DNA of 35,197 nucleotides from a virus, in the IMG/VR virus record IMGVR_UViG_3300036770_001490, positions 1-35,197 of that record. One strand, written 5' to 3'. The notes under the pieces were generated by a model. It worked only from the letters and a program-made list of their open reading frames with translations, was not told the DNA's origin and did no database searches. Of the stretch, positions 13,996 to 21,745 are shown piece after piece (the first letter of the stretch is position 1; every line of letters begins with the position of its first letter). The translations under genes and the position numbers were made by a program.

Positions 13996-16357
13996 GGCTT
14001 GCTCCTATCTTTAGTCCTTCGATGGTCTGTTTGGAGTCGATGTTTTTCTCCAAGTCGGCAGCTTTTGCGCCAATCTGTGCGCCAGCAATACGCTCTTGGG
14101 ATGCGATTCGCTCCCGCTCGCGTTCGTCTTTGGCGGTCAGGTCTGCCGCACGAAGCTTCAAGTCGGCTTCGTCCTTAGCTTTTTTCCGCATAACTTCGGC
14201 TTCGCGGATGTCCAACTCGCGCTGTTGTTGCTGCATGACAGGGTCTTGCATGGCTTGCTGGGCTTGCTTCTGAGCAGCTTCTGCCTGATCCTTTTGCAGT
14301 AGTTTTTCGGAGGCAATCGCCACTGCGCGGGAAAGTTCGACCTCGATGTCCTCGGGCAGTTGTTCGTCCGGCGGGGGGAGTGGAACACCCAGCATCCTCT
14401 CGATTTCGATCCGGTACTGGAAGGCAACGTGTTCATTGATATGCGCCAGCATGGCAGCTTGAATGACCGGCGCTTGTGGGTTTTGCCCGATAATTTGCTG
14501 AATTTTCGGGTCTTGCATGGCGTTCATATGGACTTTCAGGTGTGCCTCATGATCCTGATACAGGAAGGCTTTGACCGGTTTGCCTGATATGACTGCCATG
14601 TTTTCCGATACGGGGTTCATGGGCTTTTGCTCATCCTCAATCGGGATGATCTTGGCGGCGTTTTTGATGCCCAAGACCTCCAGCATTTGCCGGTGAAGCT
14701 GGGGTAAGTCATAAATTTGCGGGGCAGACGCTGCCAATTGCAGGGCAGCTTGGTACTGGACTACCCTTTGCGCCATTGTTGAAGCGTTCGGATCAGACAC
14801 GGGGATGATGTCCACCATGTCGTAATCATCACGCTTGGCTTTTTTGGGTGCGTCAACCTCGTAGGAGTAGGACTCAGGGGTGTAGTCCCGGACGATCCCG
14901 GCAATCAGTTTAAACTCTTGCTTCATCGCGGCATGGACACGGGCTTGCACCGCGCTCATGACCTTCAATGTCCGCTCCAGAATTGCCAAGGTTGTGCCTA
15001 CCGGGGCTTGATTGGACATATCGCCAATCTTCAAATCTGCCACCGAGGCGAACTTTCTGCCCTCTTCGACGATGGTATTCAACAAATTAAAGAGGGTTTG
15101 GGACGGCTCCTTGTACGGCAGCGGGACAATCGAGTCCTTGATCGTCATGCCGGTCACATCCACATCGCGCCATTCGCCCGGAGCAATCGGGGTGTCATCC
15201 CCCTTAACGCGCAAGTCCTTGGACTTAAAGCCGCCCGGAAGATTCGACAGGGTTCCCGAGTCCACCAGTTGACGCAGGATAGACGTTGCGCTTTTCGCAA
15301 AGCCGCCCACAAGGTGAATCAAGCCAAAGCCGTAGAAACCAAAGCCGGGGATGTAGATGTAGTGCGTGAAGTGCATCCGCTTCTGGCGGGTCTCATCATC
15401 CTCCAGATAATTGCGGCGAATCGCCAAGACCTCACCGGTCGATGCGATAGTGATGACGTAAGGCAAGGCAATCCCATCCGGGTCTTCATGCCCCGGCAGG
15501 TCATAGTCGATGTGGACTTCATACAACAGGTAGCGGTCATCATCGACAATATTGATACCGGCTTCTTCGTCCTTCTTTTTTTGGATTTCGGTGATATTTC
15601 TGGACGGTGTTTCCAGTTCAATATCGCGGTAAAACCCTGCGACTTGCAGCTTTCTGATCTGATTTTCGGTCTTCCTCATGCGGTGCGAAATGCGTGGGGA
15701 GGACTGCAAATCCGATGCGCCGTAGGGGACGATAATGTCCTCTGCCGGTATAAACATGGCGACCTGACGATTAATGCTGGGGTCGAAGTAGACCTTCTTG
15801 AAGGCGCTGCCGGTAATCGGCAGGTTCCACAGCAAACGCTCATGTTCGTTGCGGTATTCGACCATGACCTCGGTGAGTTCATAGTTCATATCGTCCTGAA
15901 CACGCGAGGCGGCTTCTTCCTTCTCGCGGGTGATCTTGCCGATGATCTTGGTCTTGACGGGACCGGATGCCGGGAAGGTTTCCAGAATCGTCTCGGACTG
16001 GAACTTGACTACAGACTCCGAGAGGATCGGGTGGTAGACACCACACGCGCCATCCCAAGGTTCCGTCCTTTCATCGATCCTGAGTCCTAGCAGGTCAAGA
16101 CCGTCCTTGTAAGTCCGTTCCCAGTCTTTGCGGGAGGTAATGTCATCCTGAATAAACTGGAGCAGTTCATCAGAAATAGACTGTAACTCGCCTTCCGATA
16201 GGGATTCTGCCAAGTTTTCATCGAAGGACGATGTCTTAACCTCGATCTCAACGGCAGGTTCATCGCCGTCTTCCATCTCGATTTCGATCTCAACCTCCGG
16301 GGCGGCTTGGTCTTCCATGCCAGTGGGGAGGGCGTAGAGGGATTTTTCAATTGCCAT
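13967..16357 (-). CDS. Portal protein
   Basis: 796 aa, ATG at 16357. After an acidic N-terminus come IQDDITSRKDWERTYKDGLD, DGACGVYHPILSESVVKFQS, WNLPITGSAFKKVYFDPSIN, EDIIVPYGASDLQSSPRISH and IPGFGFYGFGLIHLVGGFAK, a pattern I know from large podovirus-type portals. The last 130 residues are a Gln/Ala-rich coiled coil (AAQKQAQQAMQDPVMQQQQR) like a portal barrel or crown. The dodecameric ring would sit at one capsid vertex, bind terminase and conduct DNA. It lies directly downstream of large terminase and one small gene. Length is at the upper end for portals because of the C-terminal extension. Confidence 0.85.
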   Translation of the reverse strand: MAIEKSLYALPTGMEDQAAPEVEIEIEMEDGDEPAVEIEVKTSSFDENLAESLSEGELQSISDELLQFIQDDITSRKDWERTYKDGLDLLGLRIDERTEPWDGACGVYHPILSESVVKFQSETILETFPASGPVKTKIIGKITREKEEAASRVQDDMNYELTEVMVEYRNEHERLLWNLPITGSAFKKVYFDPSINRQVAMFIPAEDIIVPYGASDLQSSPRISHRMRKTENQIRKLQVAGFYRDIELETPSRNITEIQKKKDEEAGINIVDDDRYLLYEVHIDYDLPGHEDPDGIALPYVITIASTGEVLAIRRNYLEDDETRQKRMHFTHYIYIPGFGFYGFGLIHLVGGFAKSATSILRQLVDSGTLSNLPGGFKSKDLRVKGDDTPIAPGEWRDVDVTGMTIKDSIVPLPYKEPSQTLFNLLNTIVEEGRKFASVADLKIGDMSNQAPVGTTLAILERTLKVMSAVQARVHAAMKQEFKLIAGIVRDYTPESYSYEVDAPKKAKRDDYDMVDIIPVSDPNASTMAQRVVQYQAALQLAASAPQIYDLPQLHRQMLEVLGIKNAAKIIPIEDEQKPMNPVSENMAVISGKPVKAFLYQDHEAHLKVHMNAMQDPKIQQIIGQNPQAPVIQAAMLAHINEHVAFQYRIEIERMLGVPLPPPDEQLPEDIEVELSRAVAIASEKLLQKDQAEAAQKQAQQAMQDPVMQQQQRELDIREAEVMRKKAKDEADLKLRAADLTAKDERERERIASQERIAGAQIGAKAADLEKNIDSKQTIEGLKIGASLGTKGLPPQ

Positions 16358-16706
16358 AATTGATTCCTGTCTTGGTTAGTTCCACCTCTTTGGAATTCAG
16401 TGGACTCTTTGGCATAGCAGCAACACGGTGTGCAAAGCGCAGACCTGACCGCTCTGCCCAATGAATGAAGTCAACGACTTCATCGGTTGTCGGGGGTGAA
16501 TGGGGTGGCAACTGAGCAACTCTCTTTGCTTCCATCAACAGATAAGCATTTAAACGCTTTGCTGCTTTACGGTGTCGCCACCAACGTGCTGGCGCTTGGA
16601 TAGCGCGTTTCAAGCTAAACACTCTCCAGCGTAAGTAATCCAGTCTCCAGCGCAGATACGCTCGCAGCGTCGTGCGCTCAGGCGGTGGTGTGAGTCTGAC
16701 CCACAT
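16347..16706 (-). CDS. Basic protein between terminase and portal
   Basis: 119 aa; ATG at 16706 overlaps the terminase stop as TAATG, and its own stop overlaps the portal start by 11 bases. The N-terminal half is remarkably rich in Arg and Trp (LRAYLRWRLDYLRWRVFSLK, then RWWRHRKAAKRLNAYLLMEA). The second half contains TTDEVVDFIHWAERSGLRFA and a Lys/Asn tail. I cannot assign a family. The amphipathic Arg/Trp segment could bind DNA or membrane. Tight coupling on both sides argues that it is a real gene and perhaps an accessory of packaging. Confidence 0.6.
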   Translation of the reverse strand: MWVRLTPPPERTTLRAYLRWRLDYLRWRVFSLKRAIQAPARWWRHRKAAKRLNAYLLMEAKRVAQLPPHSPPTTDEVVDFIHWAERSGLRFAHRVAAMPKSPLNSKEVELTKTGINYGN

Positions 16707-18208
16707 TAGTAGTACGCTGCCTTTCTTGGGATAAACATCCGGTCTTCCTCATCCGTTGCCAGCGTGATGAACCCGCCTTGCCTAAAGCGCAAAAGGGCTT
16801 GGGTGGTCGAGTCCACCAAGTCATCATGGTCGCCGTTAGGGAAGGACGCCAGTTCCTCCACCAGTTCATCTGCCCATCGGGTATCGGGTCGCCACACCAT
16901 GCCGGACGCAAATAAGTCCGACACGGCGTTTACACGGGCAATCTTATCCGAGCCTTTGCTTGGTGTGTACTCCGAGATGGGGATACCCATTCTCCTCATC
17001 TCATAAATCAGGGGCGCTCCCGCCGCCTTTTTTTCCACAATGAGGGTGTCGGGGTTCCATTCTTTCCAGAAGTCAAAGGCGGTTCGCTTGAGTTCGGGGA
17101 ACTCCATGCGCTCTTTGAAGGCGTCGAGGACGATGATGTTGGCGACTTCTGAGCCTTCAACGTCACGGTAGAAGACGCCCCATGTGGTGCAAGCGGAATA
17201 ATCTGCGCGGTTGCTTTTTTCAAACGCCGTATCCCAAGACTGAATGATGTAGTCTACCTGTGGTGGGCGGTCTGCCTCCCACACTTTCCACATTTCCCGC
17301 TTGATAATAGCGCCCTCTTCCGAGGTGGGGTTCTGTTGGTACTGGGCTTCCCACTTGGACACCGGCAATTCTGCCTTGATGGCTTCCAATTCCTCTTGTC
17401 GCCAGAATTCCTGCCAGAGGGGCTTACCGGACGGGAGTAGCGCGGGCAGTTCAATGACTTCCCATTCCTCCAAGTCCTTCTTCATGGCGGCGTTCACAAT
17501 CTGACCGGTCAAGTCCCGCTTAGACCAGCGGGTCATGACGATCACAATCGACCCTCCCGGCTGGAGACGCTGGCGTGGACCCGAGGAATACCACTCATAC
17601 ACACGGTCATACACGGCAGGATTGCCTTGCATGGCTTCTTGTTCCGAGTGTGGGTCATCAATGATCAGAATATCCGCGCCTTTACCGGTCACTGCCCCGC
17701 CGACACCAATCGCGAAGTAGTCACCACCCTTGGAGGTGTTCCATCGACCGGCAGCTTTCGAGTCTGCGGACATTTTGGTGGGGAAAATTTCCTGATATTC
17801 CTGCGATCCGACCAGATTTCGCACCTTTCGACCAAAACCGACTGCCAATTCAGCGGTGTGTGCGGTCTGAATTACCTTCTTTTCAGGATACAAGCCCAAA
17901 AACCATGACGGAAACAGGTAAGAAGCGAACTCAGACTTGGTATGCCGGGGTGGCATATTGATAATTAACCGCTTTAATTCCCCACGCGCCACCCGCTCGA
18001 AGGCATCTGCCATGATTTGGTGATGTTTTCCGGGGATAAAGGCTGCCCACATCTGCCGCACGAAGGGCATGAAGTTCTGCCGACAGCGTTCGCGCTTGTC
18101 TGCTTGCAGCAGGGTGTGGATTTTCTCGATCTCGGGGGAGCCTTCCGGCAATTCATCCAGCATTGCCAGATACTGCTTGACCTCTGCCCGAGTCAACAGA
18201 TCACTCAT
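16706..18208 (-). CDS. terL: Terminase large subunit
   Basis: 500 aa, ATG at 18208. The N-terminal ATPase shows LIINMPPRHTKSEFASYLFP (Walker A variant, residues 85-93), LIIDDP (Walker B, 181-186) and VMTRW (motif III, about 224-228). The C-terminal RNase H-like nuclease shows SWDTAFEK (D326), LIVEKKAAGAPLI (E392) and NGDHDDLVDST (D460, D462, D463). These are the acidic metal ligands expected for cutting concatemers. Length is normal for the family. It follows the LexA-like gene by an ATGA overlap and is followed by the basic gene and the portal. Packaging strategy cannot be read from this alone. Confidence 0.9.
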   Translation of the reverse strand: MSDLLTRAEVKQYLAMLDELPEGSPEIEKIHTLLQADKRERCRQNFMPFVRQMWAAFIPGKHHQIMADAFERVARGELKRLIINMPPRHTKSEFASYLFPSWFLGLYPEKKVIQTAHTAELAVGFGRKVRNLVGSQEYQEIFPTKMSADSKAAGRWNTSKGGDYFAIGVGGAVTGKGADILIIDDPHSEQEAMQGNPAVYDRVYEWYSSGPRQRLQPGGSIVIVMTRWSKRDLTGQIVNAAMKKDLEEWEVIELPALLPSGKPLWQEFWRQEELEAIKAELPVSKWEAQYQQNPTSEEGAIIKREMWKVWEADRPPQVDYIIQSWDTAFEKSNRADYSACTTWGVFYRDVEGSEVANIIVLDAFKERMEFPELKRTAFDFWKEWNPDTLIVEKKAAGAPLIYEMRRMGIPISEYTPSKGSDKIARVNAVSDLFASGMVWRPDTRWADELVEELASFPNGDHDDLVDSTTQALLRFRQGGFITLATDEEDRMFIPRKAAYY

Positions 18209-18450
18209 AGTGCCAGCATTTTCTCAACGGAACGGTCTCGGAGCTTGATCGTCCGAAACTTATGCGGCACGGTGGTCAGGAGTCCATTATCTTCCAGATA
18301 ACGAACAATACGGTGGATGTTGGAGCGGGACTTCAATCCCAAGCCGGTCGCCACATCCTGCATCGAAGGGGCGAAGCCCTTCATTTTGATGTACGCCTGA
18401 ATAAACTCCAGCACCCGAAGTTGGCGTTGGGTCAACTCAATCTGCTTCAC
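18205..18450 (-). CDS. LexA-type winged-helix DNA-binding protein
   Basis: 81 aa with a GTG start at 18450 after GAGGGG. The sequence MKQIELTQRQLRVLEFIQAY, KGFAPSMQDVATGLGLKSRS, NIHRIVRYLEDNGLLTTVPH and FRTIKL follows the LexA N-terminal DNA-binding domain, including its winged helix-turn-helix (residues about 28-48 as recognition region). The LexA autoprotease domain is absent, so SOS cleavage is not expected. A GAAC-N4-GTTC palindrome lies in the predicted promoter 40 bases upstream, so it probably represses itself. It overlaps terL by ATGA, a position often held by small terminase. A more typical small terminase is found at 19694-20314. Confidence 0.75.
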   Translation of the reverse strand: MKQIELTQRQLRVLEFIQAYIKMKGFAPSMQDVATGLGLKSRSNIHRIVRYLEDNGLLTTVPHKFRTIKLRDRSVEKMLAL

Positions 18451-18481
18451 GCTGCCCCTCTCGGTTTAAACAATAGCGGGC

Positions 18482-18510
18482 AGTTTAAACACGAACAACC
18501 GTTCGTGCAA
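18482..18510 (-). promoter_or_regulatory. Promoter with LexA-type operator for the LexA-like gene
   Basis: On the minus strand TTGCAC (18510-18505) is followed by a 17-base spacer and TAAACT (18487-18482), a plausible sigma70 pair. The spacer contains the core of CACGAAC-AACC-GTTCGTG (18490-18507 on the plus strand), a perfect 7-bp inverted repeat with a 4-base centre, of the CGAAC-N4-GTTCG type known for Bacillus LexA (DinR boxes). The -10 overlaps a GTTTAAAC palindrome at 18483-18490. The start codon is 32 bases downstream. Binding would block the promoter, giving negative autoregulation if the LexA-like protein is the ligand. Confidence 0.6.
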
Positions 18511-18514
18511 GCAG

Positions 18515-18628
18515 TTAATCGTTTAAAAAGAAAGCCAGTGCGGTAATGAGTACACCCATCATCAATCCTGCGCCGACCATAACCAAGCCAATCCTCGACA
18601 TCACAATCCCTACGTCATACCAATTCAT
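18515..18628 (-). CDS. Very small membrane protein, 37 aa
   Basis: ATG at 18628 follows a perfect AAGGAGG seven bases upstream; TAA at 18517-18515. The complement reads MNWYDVGIVMSRIGLVMVGA, then GLMMGVLITALAFFLND. Residues 7-34 are one long hydrophobic helix with a few Gly and one Arg. Strong ribosome site and membrane composition support a real gene. It lies between another small membrane gene and the promoter of the LexA-like gene. A holin-like or membrane regulator role is possible, with no direct evidence. Confidence 0.6.
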   Translation of the reverse strand: MNWYDVGIVMSRIGLVMVGAGLMMGVLITALAFFLND

Positions 18629-18637
18629 GTTTCCTCC

Positions 18638-18766
18638 TTACCAACGCCGGTGGATAGGCTCCCTGAAAGGGAGTCGGGTATCGGGATTCTCTACCCACGC
18701 TTCGACAATCAACGCCATTGAAGCCAGCGCCACGATCACATAAAACACATAAATCAATACTCTCAT
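18638..18766 (-). CDS. Very small membrane protein, 42 aa
   Basis: ATG at 18766 overlaps the stop of the preceding gene as ATGA-type coupling; TAA at 18640-18638 lies within the ribosome site of the next gene. The complement reads MRVLIYVFYVIVALASMALI, then VEAWVENPDTRLPFREPIHR. Residues 3-22 form one membrane helix followed by a short polar tail. No family recognised. Together with the 37-aa gene it forms a pair of single-helix proteins upstream of the packaging genes. Confidence 0.6.
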   Translation of the reverse strand: MRVLIYVFYVIVALASMALIVEAWVENPDTRLPFREPIHRRW

Positions 18767-18951
18767 TTCGTTATCACATCAATCATTCTGCTGTAAGCCG
18801 CCTTGCTCTCAGGATGGGTCTTGGCGTACACCACCTCAGCAGCTACCTCGTACACCTCATACAATTTTCGCAACAGCATTGCCGCTTCCAAATCCTCATC
18901 ATGCCGTGCATTCTCTTCCAACAACACTGCCAGTTCTTCAGCCCTATTCAT
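18763..18951 (-). CDS. Small helical protein, 62 aa
   Basis: ATG at 18951, overlapping the upstream stop by eight bases; a longer frame from 19023 starts at a non-standard position inside the previous gene and is less likely. The product (MNRAEELAVLLEENARHDED, LEAAMLLRKLYEVYEVAAEV) is acidic at first and helical throughout, ending AYSRMIDVITK. No motif or family recognised. Its place in a chain of overlapping small genes between small and large terminase suggests only co-expression. Confidence 0.6.
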   Translation of the reverse strand: MNRAEELAVLLEENARHDEDLEAAMLLRKLYEVYEVAAEVVYAKTHPESKAAYSRMIDVITK

Positions 18952-19222
18952 GCGTCTGCCTAATAAACTCTTCCCACTTCTTCTCCCGGATGGCATGAGC
19001 CATTGCCAAGCCTCCGTACCCAATCACCCCCATCTTCTCAACCGCCAAAGCAATCTCCTGCCTCTGCTTGTCTAATGCCAACTCCACCAACTGCATAATC
19101 CCTGCGGTATCGCCCTCAATGAACGTGTCTTCGGGAATAAACCCTTTCTCCGTCCAATGCAGCTTGGTCACCTCCAGTAACCCACACTCCACCATCAATG
19201 CCATCAATTCCTTGACCGTCAT
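18944..19222 (-). CDS. Small protein of unknown function, 92 aa
   Basis: ATG at 19222 with GGAGG six bases upstream. The product (MTVKELMALMVECGLLEVTK, EKGFIPEDTFIEGDTAGIMQ) is acidic and helical, with KKWEEFIRQTHE at the end. I do not recognise a family. It is the first gene of the sub-operon that runs 19222 to terL and is preceded by a strong promoter candidate with a LexA-type operator (19241-19269). Transcription of the whole sub-operon including terL may therefore be under control of the phage LexA-like protein. Confidence 0.65.
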   Translation of the reverse strand: MTVKELMALMVECGLLEVTKLHWTEKGFIPEDTFIEGDTAGIMQLVELALDKQRQEIALAVEKMGVIGYGGLAMAHAIREKKWEEFIRQTHE

Positions 19223-19240
19223 AGCACCTCCAAAAGCTAC

Positions 19241-19269
19241 ATGATAGTGCGAACAAGTGTTCTTGTCAC
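19241..19269 (-). promoter_or_regulatory. Promoter with LexA-type operator before the 92-aa gene
   Basis: On the minus strand GTGACA (19269-19264) and TATCAT (19246-19241) are separated by 17 bases; each hexamer matches the sigma70 consensus at five of six positions. The spacer holds GAACAAGTGTTC (19251-19262, plus strand), a GAAC-N4-GTTC palindrome preceded by C, which fits the Bacillus LexA box closely. The predicted start of transcription is about 12 bases before the ATG, with the ribosome site between. The arrangement copies that of the LexA-like gene's own promoter. Confidence 0.65.
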
Positions 19270-19693
19270 TATCCCCAAAATATATACCCCCTACCCCTTA
19301 TCCTGTACATTTATCCAGCACTGTTTCCTTATACAGCTTCCTGCCTATCTTCCCAAAAAAATCCAAAAGGGGGTGGGGAGCCAGATTCGACGGTTCAACA
19401 AGTCCGGGTAGAAGGCAGAAAAACCCCCGGAGTCCCGCATCCTCTGCTGTCTGCCTAACGCCCCCCATTGTTCGTGTTTGGTTAGTGGAAATGGTGGGAT
19501 GTGTGGATTAGAGCGTATAGGGTGGAGGGGTGGCATGGCGCGTTCGGGGGGGTGGGGGTACGGTGGGGTCGCCGTAGGGGCTAAACCAACGAACCATACC
19601 CACTTCCACGCCAACAACGCCGCTGATCTGCACTCACACACACTGCGTCACACATACGCAGCACACACATACACCACCAGCACTGTGCCTAGC
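19270..19693. other. Non-coding stretch, 424 bases
   Basis: No convincing gene. A 98-codon minus frame (19345-19641) is Pro/Trp-rich without a ribosome site. The part at 19500-19570 is G-rich on the plus strand (GGGTGGAGGGGTGG-like), and 19620-19680 is a CA-repeat-like stretch with a CTGCGT/ACGCAG stem. At 19685-19701 GTGCCTA and TAGGCAC form a 7-bp stem overlapping the stop of the small-terminase gene, without a T-run. It may weakly end or process that transcript. Confidence 0.45.
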
Positions 19694-20314
19694 TTAGGCA
19701 CTGCGCTTCTCTGGCTTCTTCAGTGTGTCCAGCAGGGTGAGGTGACTGCGTAACTCTGCTTTTAGTGCATTCGTATCAACGTGCTTGACCTGCTGGTTCA
19801 CGTTATCGCTGAACATAGCCACTGCTCTGCCCATCAGTTCCAGTGCTTTGAGTTCTGCGCTCTCTGTCTTGGCGTTCACTACCCTGTCGTGTAAACGCTC
19901 CATCACAAAGCGGCGGGTCTTCACTGCGTCTTCAATGACCTTTTCTTTGAGCGCCTCATCGAGAGACCCCAATAGCGCAGTGATCCTCCGATCCTTCAGC
20001 AGCTTGTTCGCGTTAGCAATCGCGATGCTCTCTTTTTCGGTTCGCACGTTGTACGCTGACCGGTATGCTTCGATCTTTGTTTTGCCCTGTAGGATGGCAT
20101 TGACAAAGAGTTGCATCTGAGGCGTGAGACGTTTTGCTTTGTCTTCCTCTCGTACGCCATACACCTTCCCTGTCTTTGTCCTCTTTTCTCTTATCTTTGC
20201 CACAGCAGCCTGTACGCCTTCGGCAGGGCTTCCCGCGACAGTCGTGCTTGCATCGTCATCACCCTCAATGCTTGTGTCCTGCTCCAGCATTTCAATGAGT
20301 TTTTCCCGCTTCAT
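19694..20314 (-). CDS. terS: Probable terminase small subunit
   Basis: 206 aa from ATG at 20314 after GAAGGG; a TTG five codons earlier is less likely. Following a charged N-terminal third comes KRLTPQMQLFVNAILQGKTK, EAYRSAYNVRTEKESIAIAN and ANKLLKDRRITALLGSLDEA, the LTxxQxxFVxxxLxGxxxxEAYRxA pattern of small terminases that use a helix-turn-helix to bind the packaging site. A long helical C-terminal part follows (SAELKALELMGRAVAMFSDN). Length is typical. It lies four small genes upstream of terL, unusual but acceptable. The competing candidate, the LexA-like protein, lacks this pattern. Confidence 0.65.
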   Translation of the reverse strand: MKREKLIEMLEQDTSIEGDDDASTTVAGSPAEGVQAAVAKIREKRTKTGKVYGVREEDKAKRLTPQMQLFVNAILQGKTKIEAYRSAYNVRTEKESIAIANANKLLKDRRITALLGSLDEALKEKVIEDAVKTRRFVMERLHDRVVNAKTESAELKALELMGRAVAMFSDNVNQQVKHVDTNALKAELRSHLTLLDTLKKPEKRSA

Positions 20315-20979
20315 CTTTTTGCCCTTCAATCACCGTTTTTCACTCTTCCATGCAGTCATTCATGCATGGATCATGCAAGCAACCTTCGCTGCGTTTACAC
20401 GATCTGTCAATACCTGTTCGCAGTGCGTCTCTCTCTCGCTTCCCTCTTGCTCCCCTCTGTGATGATGCTTCTCTTCCCTCTGTGTTTCGCTCTCAGACTG
20501 CCGCCCTTCGGGCATCTGCCCCGCAGATAATGACCCCACAACTTGGTAGGGAATAGCCAAAGCCCAGCATTCATGCGGGTTTTCGGTGCTTGCATCTGTA
20601 TTGTGTTCGTACAAGCATTCGTTTAAACTTCGGTCTGTTGTTTGGTTCTGCGCTGGGAAGCGCAGCAGCGATCTACCGACGAGTCACCCACCTACACACT
20701 CGGGGACTGACTGGGAGAGAGCAAGGGTCACCTGACTGACCCCAAGAAAAGAAAAAGAAAAAGTTTGAAACCTGAGTCAGGTAGAGATAAGGCTAGTAGG
20801 CACTGCCCCCGGATGGGATCAGGCAACCGAACGAGATAAGGCTAACCGCTTTGACCCTGTGGCGAGAACACAGGCGAGTGCGCTCCCCAGCGATGGGTAC
20901 AAGGGATTTCCCTTCAAGCACATTGTTTGCAGTGTGCTTGTGGATGCAATCCCGCATCACACACAGGAGGCTATCACCC
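20315..20979. promoter_or_regulatory. Divergent control region, possible origin
   Basis: 665 bases separate the leftward late genes from the rightward early genes. It holds TGCATG-GAT-CATGCA (20363-20377), GTTTACAC (20393-20400), GTTTAAAC (20621-20628), a CTGCGCT/AGCGCAG stem (20648-20665), ACCTGACT/AGTCAGGT (20730-20737 and 20775-20782) flanking a purine-rich A-tract, and the 12-mer GAGATAAGGCTA twice (20784-20795, 20833-20844). Two minus-strand frames (20360-20614, 20407-20595) lack good start signals. Early promoters must lie here, but no -35/-10 pair stands out; TTGAAA at 20765-20770 is the best -35. Repeats around an A-tract would also suit an origin. Confidence 0.5.
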
Positions 20980-21189
20980 ATGAACACACTCGACGCTGTA
21001 GGTATCGCAGAAGGCTGGATCAACGCCGACTCAGAGGAGCAGGTCATCGAGGCATGGCAACTGCTCATCGATACCGGTCTCGCTTGGAGACTGCAAGGCT
21101 GGTTCGGTCGCACCGCATCAGAACTCATCGGGCAGGGCATCTGCCGTGAACCGCATGAGTCCCGCAATTCAACTCAGGAGGCATCATGA
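20980..21189 (+). CDS. Small conserved early protein, 69 aa
   Basis: ATG at 20980 after CAGGAGG, first gene of the rightward early operon. The product (MNTLDAVGIAEGWINADSEE, QVIEAWQLLIDTGLAWRLQG) contains DTGLAWRLQGWFGRTASELI, a pattern I recall from small conserved proteins of many phages with no known role. It is probably a helical bundle. The end, NSTQEAS, is simply the ribosome site of the next gene read in frame. Overlap with the next gene is ATGA. Function unknown. Confidence 0.7.
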   Translation: MNTLDAVGIAEGWINADSEEQVIEAWQLLIDTGLAWRLQGWFGRTASELIGQGICREPHESRNSTQEAS

Positions 21190-21407
21190 ACGTTCGTAAT
21201 TCCGATTTCTTCATCCTGTCCTGCTTCGCAGAGGACGTCCGGGCTATCCCCGGCATTCACCAACGCACCATCCCCGCAGCGCAGACGCTGGTGACCGTGG
21301 CTACCCGCTACCGTGACCGGCTGATCAACGCAGGGCATTCGCCTGAGATGGCGCTCTCCCTGCTCAATGACGTAGTCAACTCAATCCATTCAACTCAGGA
21401 GGCTTAA
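21186..21407 (+). CDS. Small early protein, 73 aa
   Basis: ATG at 21186, overlapping the previous stop by four bases, after AACTCAGGAGG. The product (MNVRNSDFFILSCFAEDVRA, HQRTIPAAQTLVTVATRYRD) is helical in its second half (SPEMALSLLNDVVNSI). Its last residues, HSTQEA, again come from the ribosome site of the next gene, so the same leader block was used twice. No family recognised and no motif seen; unknown function within the early operon. Confidence 0.65.
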   Translation: MNVRNSDFFILSCFAEDVRAIPGIHQRTIPAAQTLVTVATRYRDRLINAGHSPEMALSLLNDVVNSIHSTQEA

Positions 21408-21409
21408 CC

Positions 21410-21745
21410 ATGACCCAGCAAATCCACCTCTACGAACGCCTGTCCCACAAGTACCGCGATGGATGGCGCTACCTCGACGATGAGCAGTATGTCGGCACTG
21501 CCAAGGTGCTTGCATACCGGCGCGTCTCAGACGAGGGCATTGATGGCAACACCTACGCAACTCGGGTAATCGCTCCCTCTGCACTGCGCGGCGTCGATCT
21601 GTCCAACGCTATCGCAGACACACTGAGCGGTAGCAGTTGCCGCCATGAGCATGACTGCTGCGGTTGCCCCAGCACCTACGCAGATGTTCGCAGAGTATCC
21701 CGCCGCGAGTACGCCGTCTCGCTGCACACAACCTACAACGTGTAA
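21410..21745 (+). CDS. Early protein with CRHEHDCCGC motif
   Basis: 111 aa, ATG at 21410 after CAGGAGG. The N-terminal part (MTQQIHLYERLSHKYRDGWR) precedes a strand-rich centre and a Cys/His cluster, SSCRHEHDCCGCPS (about residues 77-90), which looks like a metal site, then VRRVSRREYAVSLHTTYN. I recall the C-terminal part from hypothetical proteins of phages and plasmids of Burkholderiales. Zinc binding is inferred from the residues. It precedes the SprT-like gene by 13 bases including an AAGGAGG site. Confidence 0.65.
   Translation: MTQQIHLYERLSHKYRDGWRYLDDEQYVGTAKVLAYRRVSDEGIDGNTYATRVIAPSALRGVDLSNAIADTLSGSSCRHEHDCCGCPSTYADVRRVSRREYAVSLHTTYNV

Noticed and set aside
14918-16090. 390-codon open frame on the plus strand opposite the portal gene
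   Set aside because: It is the antisense shadow of a confidently assigned portal gene, with atypical composition (many His, Gln and Arg) and no ribosome site.
18205-18450. LexA-like protein as the small terminase
   Set aside because: Although it directly precedes terL, its sequence follows the LexA winged helix, and a better small-terminase pattern is found at 19694-20314.
19345-19641. 98-codon minus frame in the 19.3-19.6 kb gap
   Set aside because: Pro/Trp/Arg-rich low-complexity product, no ribosome site, and G-tract DNA that would give such a frame by chance.
20360-20614. 84- and 62-codon minus frames in the divergent control region
   Set aside because: Two overlapping frames, TTG or poor starts, His/Glu/Arg-rich composition and no recognised family; the region is better explained as regulatory.
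20648-20665. Possible tRNA fragment (CTGCGCT/AGCGCAG stem)
   Set aside because: Only one arm is present; no cloverleaf, T-loop or CCA can be built around it.
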